A DNA stretch of 64,000 nt. Source: an uncultured Eubacteriales bacterium. Its GTDB lineage: Bacteria; Bacillota; Clostridia; Oscillospirales; Ruminococcaceae. Both the position numbers and the translations under genes were made by a program. Location: contig OMXI01000018.1 of NCBI GenBank assembly GCA_900314975.1, positions 25,456-89,455 on the forward strand. The letters run 5' to 3'. Below the pieces are notes generated by a model that had not been told where the DNA came from, made no database searches, and was given only the letters and a program-made list of their open reading frames with translations. Shown here in pieces: positions 54,644 through 61,831 of this stretch; positions within the stretch are counted from its first letter, which is position 1; the number at the start of each line of letters is the position of its first letter.

Positions 54644-55540
54644 TTAATACTCTATCCTTGAAAATGACACCTTTGGCACGCGCTTTTCGGGCGGCGGCGG
54701 TGTCATATAGTCGCCGTAGGTGTAGGTCAATATCCCGTCATAGTCGCGTGTGCCGATAAGCACGGTATCCTCGAATTTATAGTTTTTGAGGCGGACAAAC
54801 CATTTTTTCGGCATACCGTAGCGCTTTCTTATCGGGTTCTTGACATACAGCGTGCCAAACGGCGGAAATGTGAGGCACCTGACGCGGTTGCATTGTTTTG
54901 CGCTGCTTTTGCGCTCCCACCGCTTGAGGTGCTTATAGACGCTGTCGGTCGGTATGTGGGAGATAAGGCTGAACCACGCTTTTTTCAAGCCCTTTTCGGT
55001 GCGCTTGCCCACCTTTGACCAGAGTATCTTGCGGCAGATATAGCAGTCGATATTCTGAAAGAGCTGCCCTGCAAGTGACTGCGGAATGTCGTCAAGCGGA
55101 AAGATGTCGATATACACGCCGTTTTTGCACTTGATATGCTCCTGACCTGTGCGCATATGGTATGTGCCTGTTCTGCGCAGCTTTCCGTAGCCCCACAAAT
55201 AAGCGGGGTCGGTGGAGTGGTCCTGGAAAAAGCCGATATCGGAGTTTATCTCGTGGGCGACTTTTTTGAACTTTTCATAGTCCTCACGCAGCATTGCGAT
55301 ATCGGCGTCATCGTCCCAGGGGATATAGCCCTTATGCCTTACTGCGCCAAGCAGCGTACCGCAGAAAACGGTATAGCGTATTTTGTGCTTACGGCACACT
55401 CTGTCAAGCTCTTTGAGCAGCGAAAGCTCTACAAGCTGCAGACGTCTGAACTCGGCATCGGTGAGCTTTTCGTCATTTATTTTTACCACGCGCACCCTGT
55501 CGAGGTCGGTGAGAATGTCGGTTGGGTTTTGGTTATCCAT
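54644..55540 (-). CDS. licD: LicD-family phosphotransferase
   Basis: A 298-residue LicD protein. The defining motif is FCGTLLGAVRHKGYIPWDDD, with the Asp-rich metal site, near residues 60-80; CKNGVYIDIFPLDDIP is the second family block. LicD enzymes transfer phosphocholine or similar groups from CDP-linked donors to glycans. Here, with PEP mutase and cytidylyltransferases in the operon, the transferred group may be a phosphonate, as inferred for other LicD-PepM loci. It has no membrane helix. The start follows CAGGAGAAAAACA. Confidence 0.92.
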   Translation of the reverse strand: MDNQNPTDILTDLDRVRVVKINDEKLTDAEFRRLQLVELSLLKELDRVCRKHKIRYTVFCGTLLGAVRHKGYIPWDDDADIAMLREDYEKFKKVAHEINSDIGFFQDHSTDPAYLWGYGKLRRTGTYHMRTGQEHIKCKNGVYIDIFPLDDIPQSLAGQLFQNIDCYICRKILWSKVGKRTEKGLKKAWFSLISHIPTDSVYKHLKRWERKSSAKQCNRVRCLTFPPFGTLYVKNPIRKRYGMPKKWFVRLKNYKFEDTVLIGTRDYDGILTYTYGDYMTPPPPEKRVPKVSFSRIEY

Positions 55541-55557
55541 TGTTTTTCTCCTGTAGT

Positions 55558-56286
55558 TTAAACTCCGTATTCAAGTCTTGCTCTGTAAAAGTCGTCGACA
55601 GAGCCGTCGTAAAGCGCCATAGCTTTATCTGCGGGATAGTCGGTGCAGCGCATTGTGACGGACAGCGTATCGCTGTCAAAAATGGCATACTGCGCGCGCG
55701 GATTATGGTTCCTCGGCTGACCGACAGAACCCGGATTTATAAACGTTACGGCGTGCTTATTGCGCCTTTGGGGGTCTTGGGTTTCATAGAATTTTGCAAA
55801 GGCATGGGAATAATGCGAATGCCCCGAAAAGACGATATCGTATTCGCGGTAGTCACCGCGGACGTTATCGGGTGCTATTGCTTTCCAGTAAGGTTCATCA
55901 AGTGAGGCATGAACGGCAAGGCACTTTTTGCCTGCAAGCGTAAACTCAGCCCTTCCCTCGCGAGTCATCTTGGTATCAAGGTATTGTTTTACGTCATCTG
56001 CAAGCAGACTTGCGGTATGCTTTGCGCAGTCCTCACCGCGCTGTGAGGAAAAGCGGTCAAAGTCGCCAAGCATTATGGCGCGCTCGTGATTTCCCCAGAT
56101 ATTGCAGATGATGTCATAGTCAAATTCGTCACGCAAAAGGCGCACGACTTCATTAGACTGCATACCGTAGTCGATAAGGTCGCCAAGCAGCACTGCGCCT
56201 TTGATATCAAAGCTGCGCATATCGCGCAGGACGCTTTGCAGGGCGTACATATTGCCGTGGATATCGGATAAAACTGCGTATAACAT
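55558..56286 (-). CDS. Metallophosphoesterase
   Basis: A 242-residue calcineurin-like phosphoesterase. All five metal motifs are visible: SDIHGN, LLGDLIDYG, WGNHERA, AVHASLDE and FSGHSHYSHA. The FVFSGHSHY-type ending and the INPGSVGQPRN block place it with YfcE/MJ0936-like small-molecule phosphodiesterases. In this operon it could hydrolyse a phospho- or CMP-linked intermediate or recycle CMP, but that is conjecture. It lies between pepM and licD with gaps of 9 and 17 bp. Confidence 0.88.
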   Translation of the reverse strand: MLYAVLSDIHGNMYALQSVLRDMRSFDIKGAVLLGDLIDYGMQSNEVVRLLRDEFDYDIICNIWGNHERAIMLGDFDRFSSQRGEDCAKHTASLLADDVKQYLDTKMTREGRAEFTLAGKKCLAVHASLDEPYWKAIAPDNVRGDYREYDIVFSGHSHYSHAFAKFYETQDPQRRNKHAVTFINPGSVGQPRNHNPRAQYAIFDSDTLSVTMRCTDYPADKAMALYDGSVDDFYRARLEYGV

Positions 56287-56295
56287 TTTTTCTCC

Positions 56296-57591
56296 TTAAA
56301 GCTCGTCGATAAGGGTGATGATATCGTTTATCGACATAAGCTCGCTGTCAATTTCGTGCGAGCGGTGATGTGTGAGTATGCTTTTTGCGACATTCTCCAT
56401 AGCGGGAAATGACGCGCGCATTAGCTGATTTGCATATATGCAGATGTTCGCGCCGTGGCTTGCAAGCTCTGCCTCGGTTACGGTATTGTACGAGCTTGGC
56501 ACGACAACGACAGGCGTGGTCTTGTCCGTCTGCCTGAAGCTGTCGCAGAATTCAAGTATCTCGCCTGGGTCTTTGCGTCTGGAGTGTATCATTATGCCGT
56601 CTGCGCCTGCGCTTACGTACGCCTTTGCTCTTTTAAGCGCGTCGTCCATGCCTTTTTCAAGGATAAGGCTTTCAATACGCGCGATTATCATAAAGTCATC
56701 AGAAAGCTGTGCTTTTTTGCCGGCAGTTATCTTTGCGCAGAAGTTCTCGATGCTGTCCTGCGTCTGCTCGACCTGCGTACCGAAAAGGCTGTTCTTTTTA
56801 AGACCTGTTTTGTCCTCGATTATGACTGCGGAAACGCCCATTCTTTCAAGCGTTCTGACGGTGTAGACAAAATGCTCGGTAAGTCCGCCGGTATCGCCAT
56901 CAAAGATTATCGGCTTGGTCGTGACCTCCATAACGTCCTCAATGGTGCGCAGTCTGCTGGAGATATCGACAAGCTCGATATCGGGCTTGCCCTTGTTGGT
57001 GCTGTCGCAAAGCGAGGATATCCACATCGCATCGAACTGGTTTATCTCCTCACCGTCAACGACTATCGTTTTTTCGGCGATAAGACCTGTAAGACCGCTG
57101 TGTACCTCTATGGCGGTGATGAGCGGGAGCATTCCCAGCACCTTGCGCAGTCTGCCGCGGCGGAACTCGGGCATTGCGAGCTTTTCGCGCATCTGCCTGT
57201 CAAGCTTTATCAGCTTTTCGTTGTGGGTATAGGGTATCTCGACAAGCTGTGCGCCGAATTTTTCGCAAAGCGCGGTGATGTTGTCGTGTACCGCCTGCAT
57301 TGACGGAGTGCTCCAGTTATCGCCGTGGACGATATAATCGGGGTGCAGGGTCTCAAACACCTCGTCGTAGCTTATGCGGTTCTGCACGATGACATTTGTT
57401 ACGCCCGGGATTTTCTTCACAAGATCAATGCGCTCTTCAAGGCTTACCGAGGGAAAGCGGTTGTAGCGTATCATTGCAGAGTCGGTCAGCACGCCAACGG
57501 TGAGGTCGCCAAGCTTGAGCGCTTCATTTATGATATTGAGGTGTCCCTCGTGGATTATATCGGTACAGAAGCAAGTGTATACTGTTTTCAT
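56296..57591 (-). CDS. pepM: Cytidylyltransferase-PEP mutase fusion
   Basis: A 431-residue two-domain enzyme. Residues about 1-135 are a small cytidylyltransferase with TCFCTDIIHEGHLNIIN (HxGH) and the later SVSLEERI. Residues about 145-430 are phosphoenolpyruvate phosphomutase with the diagnostic EDKX5NS motif IIEDKTGLKKNSLFG. PEP mutase makes phosphonopyruvate, the committed step of nearly all phosphonate biosynthesis. The fused domain would activate the finished phosphonate with CTP. Such fusions are known in bacteria that decorate glycans with phosphonates. The decarboxylase gene precedes it by 17 bp. Confidence 0.95.
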   Translation of the reverse strand: MKTVYTCFCTDIIHEGHLNIINEALKLGDLTVGVLTDSAMIRYNRFPSVSLEERIDLVKKIPGVTNVIVQNRISYDEVFETLHPDYIVHGDNWSTPSMQAVHDNITALCEKFGAQLVEIPYTHNEKLIKLDRQMREKLAMPEFRRGRLRKVLGMLPLITAIEVHSGLTGLIAEKTIVVDGEEINQFDAMWISSLCDSTNKGKPDIELVDISSRLRTIEDVMEVTTKPIIFDGDTGGLTEHFVYTVRTLERMGVSAVIIEDKTGLKKNSLFGTQVEQTQDSIENFCAKITAGKKAQLSDDFMIIARIESLILEKGMDDALKRAKAYVSAGADGIMIHSRRKDPGEILEFCDSFRQTDKTTPVVVVPSSYNTVTEAELASHGANICIYANQLMRASFPAMENVAKSILTHHRSHEIDSELMSINDIITLIDEL

Positions 57592-57608
57592 GGCATTTCA
57601 CGCCCTTT

Positions 57609-58730
57609 TCAAGTGTTGTTGAGGTTTTGCATAAAGTTTTGTTTGTTCTCTATCGCGGTGGTGGTGGGTCGTCCGAGGTCGTCCCTTGCGCCTATAGAGC
57701 ATTTTACCTCGATAAGCGAGAGCGCGTTTGCGGACTTTGCTTTTTGAAGCTGCGTATCAAGTGCTTCAAAGCTGTCAACGCTGACGGCACTTGGGTAGCC
57801 GCAGGATCTTGCGACACCGACAATGTCTATTTGCCCTGCGACAGTTGGCATACCGCCGACTGTTTCATGCGCGCTGTTGTTTATGACGATGTGAACGAGG
57901 TTTTGCGGCTTGTTTGCGCCAAGGACTGCCATTGCGCCCATATGCATAAGCATAGCGCCGTCGCCGTCGATACACCATATCTTTTTATCGGGTTTGTTTA
58001 TTGCAACGCCAAGGGCGATTGATGAACTATGTCCCATTGAACCGACGGTGAGGAAATCGTACTTGTGGCTCTGACCGTTTGCTTCGCGTATCTCGAAAAG
58101 CTCGCGGCTTGCCTTGCCTGTGGTGGAGACTATGGGGTCTTCCCCGCTGACATTTACGATATGGCGGATTATCTCCTCACGGGTCATTTGGTTATCGTTT
58201 TTATACTCGACCTTCGGAGCATCGGTAAGCGCGCCCTTGCGGATAACGAATGCTACCTGCTTACCTTTGGCAAGTATCTCTCTGAACTTGTCCATAGCGG
58301 TCTTTACTTCGTCGTCTGTGGTTTGCGTACCGATGATGAAAGTAGCTATGTCCATATCCTCAAGCAGCTTGACGGTGACCTCGCCCTGATAGATGTGCTG
58401 CGGTTCGTCGTGGACTCCAGGCTCGCCTCTCCAGCCGACAATGAAAATCATCGGGATAGCGTAGACCTTATCGTTGAGCAGGCTGGCAACGGGGTTGATG
58501 ATATTGCCCTCGCCGCTGTTTTGCATATACACCACTGGGGTTTTGCCTGTGGCGAGGTGGTAGCCCGCTGCGAGTGCGGTGCAATTGCCCTCGTTGGCGG
58601 CTATGATGTGGTGCTTTGGGTCTATCCCATAGGTGTGCATAAGGTAGTTGCAAAGCGCTTTGAGCCGGCTGTCGGGAACGCCCGTGAAAAAGTCGGCACC
58701 TATTATTTCAACAAGATTTTGTACTTTCAT
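57609..58730 (-). CDS. ppd: Phosphonopyruvate decarboxylase
   Basis: A 373-residue thiamine diphosphate enzyme turning phosphonopyruvate to phosphonoacetaldehyde, which pulls the unfavourable PEP mutase step forward. Conserved segments are FFTGVPDSRLKALCNYL, ANEGNCTALAAGYHLATGK (cofactor Glu), MQNSGEGNIINP, GWRGEPGVHDEPQH and the ThDP motif CIDGDGAMLMHMGA..INN. The ATG at 58730 is chosen because AGGTGAG precedes it; a GTG three codons up overlaps the stop of the dehydrogenase gene. Confidence 0.95.
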   Translation of the reverse strand: MKVQNLVEIIGADFFTGVPDSRLKALCNYLMHTYGIDPKHHIIAANEGNCTALAAGYHLATGKTPVVYMQNSGEGNIINPVASLLNDKVYAIPMIFIVGWRGEPGVHDEPQHIYQGEVTVKLLEDMDIATFIIGTQTTDDEVKTAMDKFREILAKGKQVAFVIRKGALTDAPKVEYKNDNQMTREEIIRHIVNVSGEDPIVSTTGKASRELFEIREANGQSHKYDFLTVGSMGHSSSIALGVAINKPDKKIWCIDGDGAMLMHMGAMAVLGANKPQNLVHIVINNSAHETVGGMPTVAGQIDIVGVARSCGYPSAVSVDSFEALDTQLQKAKSANALSLIEVKCSIGARDDLGRPTTTAIENKQNFMQNLNNT

Positions 58731-58731
58731 T

Positions 58732-59847
58732 TTACTCACCTAAAATCTGCTTGTAGAGTTTTTCGATAGTCGGCACATCAAGCTTGACAGGGTTGTTTTT
58801 GAGCCTGTCGGGGTTGACCGACGTTTTGAGGATATCTATGTCGCTTTCGCCGTTTGTTTTTGGCACTTCAAGCGCGAGGTAATCAACTATCTGCGCGAAC
58901 CTTTCAGCCGCTGCCTGCGGGGTTTGGCAGCCCATAGCGTTTGCTATTCCGGCGAAGGAATTTTTGAGGAACCCCTCTCCGCGCGGGTCGATACACTTAT
59001 CGGTATTGGCGATCATATACGGGAAAAGCGATTTGACACAAAGCGCTGCTGCGTGTCCGTGGGCGATGCCGTAGAGGCTTGTCAGCTTATAGCACATTGC
59101 GTGACCCGCTGTTGTCTGGGTGATGTTTATCGCTTTGCCTGCGAGGTTTGCGGCTTTGAGCATTATCGGGTAGGTGTTCTCGTCGCCGCAAAGATAGCTT
59201 TGCATATTTTCAAGTATCAGCTTTATTGCCTGCGCGGAAAACTGCTTGCTTTGCGGTGTGCTGTTGACAGACCACACCGACTCAAGTGCGTGGCAGAGTG
59301 CATCAAGCATTGTGGATTTTTTCTGGTACTCGGGCAGGGTCTTCAGAACCTGCGGCTCGAAAAGCACGGCGGTGGGTATGCAGCTTTCGTGGGTTATAGA
59401 CTGCTTTTCGCCGCCGTAGTAGATGACCGCATAGCGCGTTGCCTCGCTGCCCGTGCCTGCGGTAGTCGGCACTGCAAGAAGCGGCATATCGCAGGGAACA
59501 ACGGCTTGGGTGAGATAGTTTATGCTGCTGTCCGAATTTTTGTACAGCTTTATACACTTGGCGACATCTATCGCGGAGCCGCCGCCGACAGCTGCTATCA
59601 TATCGCAGCCGCTTTCGCGCAGGACTTTTTCGCCGAGCACAACGCTTTCATACGCGGGATTTGATTCAAAGTCCTCAAAGCGAATGACCTGTATGCCCTT
59701 TCGTTTTTCAAGGTCTGCAAAGTACTCGTCAAGTCTCAAAAAATGAATGGAATGGTCGCACACGAGCAACAGCTTTTTTGCGTGTGCTTTGGCGAGATAT
59801 TCGTCAAGGTCTTTGAGGTCGCTTTCGGTGTTAAGGATAGTCTGCAT
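58732..59847 (-). CDS. Iron-containing alcohol dehydrogenase, likely phosphonoacetaldehyde reductase
   Basis: A 371-residue group III alcohol dehydrogenase. The nucleotide motif AAVGGGSAIDVAKCIKLY, the phosphate/metal segment VPTTAGTGSEATRYAVI and metal-binding histidines in DALCHALES and GIAHGHAAALC are present. Next to PEP mutase and phosphonopyruvate decarboxylase, the expected reaction is reduction of phosphonoacetaldehyde to 2-hydroxyethylphosphonate. No aminotransferase lies in the operon, so 2-aminoethylphosphonate is less likely. The start at 59847 follows CGGAGGAAAAGTAAA; longer upstream frame lacks a site. It is separated by one base from both neighbours. Confidence 0.88.
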   Translation of the reverse strand: MQTILNTESDLKDLDEYLAKAHAKKLLLVCDHSIHFLRLDEYFADLEKRKGIQVIRFEDFESNPAYESVVLGEKVLRESGCDMIAAVGGGSAIDVAKCIKLYKNSDSSINYLTQAVVPCDMPLLAVPTTAGTGSEATRYAVIYYGGEKQSITHESCIPTAVLFEPQVLKTLPEYQKKSTMLDALCHALESVWSVNSTPQSKQFSAQAIKLILENMQSYLCGDENTYPIMLKAANLAGKAINITQTTAGHAMCYKLTSLYGIAHGHAAALCVKSLFPYMIANTDKCIDPRGEGFLKNSFAGIANAMGCQTPQAAAERFAQIVDYLALEVPKTNGESDIDILKTSVNPDRLKNNPVKLDVPTIEKLYKQILGE

Positions 59848-59848
59848 T

Positions 59849-61306
59849 TTACTTTTCCTCCGTGGTGCGATAGCCCTGTACATCAAGACGCTGTACGCAG
59901 AATGAATTGGTGCTTTCGGCAAAGATGACCATATCAAATCCGCTTGCTTTCAGCTGCGCGGCGTTTGCGGCAAAGTCGTGACAGATTGCGGCTAAAGGCG
60001 TATGTGCATTCGCTTTGAACCTTTGCGCAAATTCGCACAAGGCGGCTGTATCCTCTCCCCTGACGGCGATGATATCTGCGCCGCTGCGAACGCGCTGCAA
60101 TGCGGTTTCAAGGGCTTTATCGAGGTCTTTATCAAGCAGTAAAGTGTTAACCTTCGCACTCACTGACGGTTCACCCGATTTGAGCGTTCTACTGTCCAAG
60201 ATTTTGTACTTTTCATCTTTTGCGTAGGGAAACTCGACAAGCCTTGCGCCGTAAGATGCGAGCAGCGCTGCTGCCTCGTCACGCACTGGCTTTTGCAAGC
60301 CGCTTTCCCAATCGTCGCCGTGGACTACGATATCGGGGCGGTACTTTTCAATATTGTGCTTATAGCTCAAGGTCGTTTGCTCGACAACATTGTACACGCC
60401 GCTGATGTTTTCAAACAGCGATTTGCGTTCCTCAAAGGGCATAAGCGGCGCTTTTTTATAGCCTGCGACTGCCTCGTCTGAAAGCACGCCTACGGTGAGT
60501 CTGCCAAGGCGAGCTGCTTTTTTGATTATTGCGATATGACCGCTGTGCAGCATATCGACTGAAAAGCACATATACACCTTTTTGCTCTCGGCTTTTTTCA
60601 GCGCTGCGCTGACGCGCTGCAAGTCGCACGGGTCGTCTATCTCGCTGCAAAGACCGGTGCCGACATCAAACGGCTTTATCACGCATTTTTGCGAGACCTC
60701 GTTGAACGCATTCTCGGCATAGCATTTGCGCTTTGCCTGCTCACCGCTTTCGCAGTAGGCGGCGATATTATCAAGCCACACTCTCCAATCTGCGCGGCTT
60801 ATTTTGTAAAGCGGCTGGGCTGCCACGGCATTTTCAAAAAACTCTATGCCGACTTTATCTATTCTGCCCTCGCAAAGCACTGCCTTGAAGTCCTTTTGCG
60901 GAAGCGGTGCTGTTGTGCTTACTGCCATACAGCTGCCGTCAAAATCAAGCAGAGAATCAAACACGCTGTTTTCAAACACGAGGTCGCCGTGCATAAGCAG
61001 GATATCGTCATCAAGAAACTCGCGCGCGCAGTATATCGAATAGATGTAGTTGGTCTTATCATAGACAGGGTTTTTTACGAATGTATATTCAAGCGGCAGG
61101 TCAAGCTGCTCGCAGTAGCTTTCAAGCACCTTATCGTAATAGCCTGTTGTGATGACCACCTGCTTTATGCCGCTGTAGACTATCTGGTGCAGCTGTCTGC
61201 TAAGTATTGTCTCGGTCGCGGAAATTTCGGTCATACACTTTGGCTGTTCACTGGTCAGCACGCCCATTCTCGTGCCCATACCCGAATTGAGTATCAACGC
61301 TTTCAT
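59849..61306 (-). CDS. Two nucleotidyltransferase domains with a C-terminal PEP mutase-like remnant
   Basis: A 485-residue protein in three parts. Residues about 1-230 are a LicC/PntC-type nucleotidyltransferase (ALILNSGMGTRMGVLTSEQP, HGDLVFEN). Residues about 245-375 are a second, HxGH-type cytidylyltransferase (MCFSVDMLHSGHIAIIKKAA, PFEERK), close in sequence to the N-terminus of the PEP mutase fusion. Residues about 400-480 resemble only the last third of PEP mutase (VRSGADIIAVRGED, ASGFDMVIFAESTN); the catalytic EDKX5NS part is missing. It appears to descend from a copy of the fusion gene. It is the first gene of the operon; the ATG at 61306 follows GAAAGGCAAC. Confidence 0.85.
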   Translation of the reverse strand: MKALILNSGMGTRMGVLTSEQPKCMTEISATETILSRQLHQIVYSGIKQVVITTGYYDKVLESYCEQLDLPLEYTFVKNPVYDKTNYIYSIYCAREFLDDDILLMHGDLVFENSVFDSLLDFDGSCMAVSTTAPLPQKDFKAVLCEGRIDKVGIEFFENAVAAQPLYKISRADWRVWLDNIAAYCESGEQAKRKCYAENAFNEVSQKCVIKPFDVGTGLCSEIDDPCDLQRVSAALKKAESKKVYMCFSVDMLHSGHIAIIKKAARLGRLTVGVLSDEAVAGYKKAPLMPFEERKSLFENISGVYNVVEQTTLSYKHNIEKYRPDIVVHGDDWESGLQKPVRDEAAALLASYGARLVEFPYAKDEKYKILDSRTLKSGEPSVSAKVNTLLLDKDLDKALETALQRVRSGADIIAVRGEDTAALCEFAQRFKANAHTPLAAICHDFAANAAQLKASGFDMVIFAESTNSFCVQRLDVQGYRTTEEK

Positions 61307-61383
61307 AACTGTTGCCTTTCGTTTTTTGCGCTTTTTCGCACTCTGCACAAAGCAGGCTGTGCGAAAAGGCAATATCATTCTTA

Positions 61384-61412
61384 ATTATATCAAATTTGAC
61401 AAACAGTGTCAA
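61384..61412 (-). promoter_or_regulatory. Promoter of the phosphonate operon
   Basis: Minus-strand TTGACA (61407-61412) and TATAAT (61384-61389) with a 17-bp spacer. TTTGTCAAATTTGATA in the spacer contains a short imperfect palindrome. Confidence 0.88.
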
Positions 61413-61452
61413 GCAAAACGCGCTTATTTTAGTTATTTTACGCATTTTCGCC

Positions 61453-61481
61453 TTGACAGTGGGCGGGATGTATGATATAAT
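61453..61481 (+). promoter_or_regulatory. Promoter of the YidC-fusion operon
   Basis: TTGACA (61453-61458) and TATAAT (61476-61481) with a 17-bp spacer, back to back with the phosphonate promoter 40 bp away. Confidence 0.88.
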
Positions 61482-61528
61482 AAAAAAGTTAAATCAAATC
61501 GGAATATGAGCCGAAAGGGATGTTTATA

Positions 61529-61831
61529 ATGAAAAAAGCTGTATTGACAGTTCTGAACACGGTATGTCTGTCAATTATTCTTGCGCAGCCCGTTTACGCA
61601 TACATAGACCCTGCGACGACAAGCTACGTTATTCAGATAGTTGCGGGTATCGTTATTGCGTGCGGCGCGACGATAGGAATACTGTGGAGCAGGATAAAGC
61701 GCAAGATAAAGAGCAAGAAAAATCAGGGCGAGGAGATTTCGCAGGAAGAGCTTCGCTCGGCGATCGACAGAGAAAAAGACGTTATCACCGCTGACGACCT
61801 GCTCGGTGACGAGGACAAGGACAGCAAATGA
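61529..61831 (+). CDS. Small IDPxTxSY membrane protein
   Basis: A 100-residue protein. Residues 1-24 look like a signal peptide or first helix (KKAVLTVLNTVCLSIILAQP). The motif YIDPATTSYVIQIVAGIVIA starts a second helix, followed by a basic stop-transfer (SRIKRKIKSKKN) and an acidic tail (DDLLGDEDKDSK). Small proteins with IDPxTxSY next to a helix are common beside surface-polymer genes, with no known activity. The ATG at 61529 is better spaced from AAAGGGATG than the one at 61520. Its stop overlaps the next start by 4 bp, implying a complex with the YidC fusion. Confidence 0.8.
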   Translation: MKKAVLTVLNTVCLSIILAQPVYAYIDPATTSYVIQIVAGIVIACGATIGILWSRIKRKIKSKKNQGEEISQEELRSAIDREKDVITADDLLGDEDKDSK

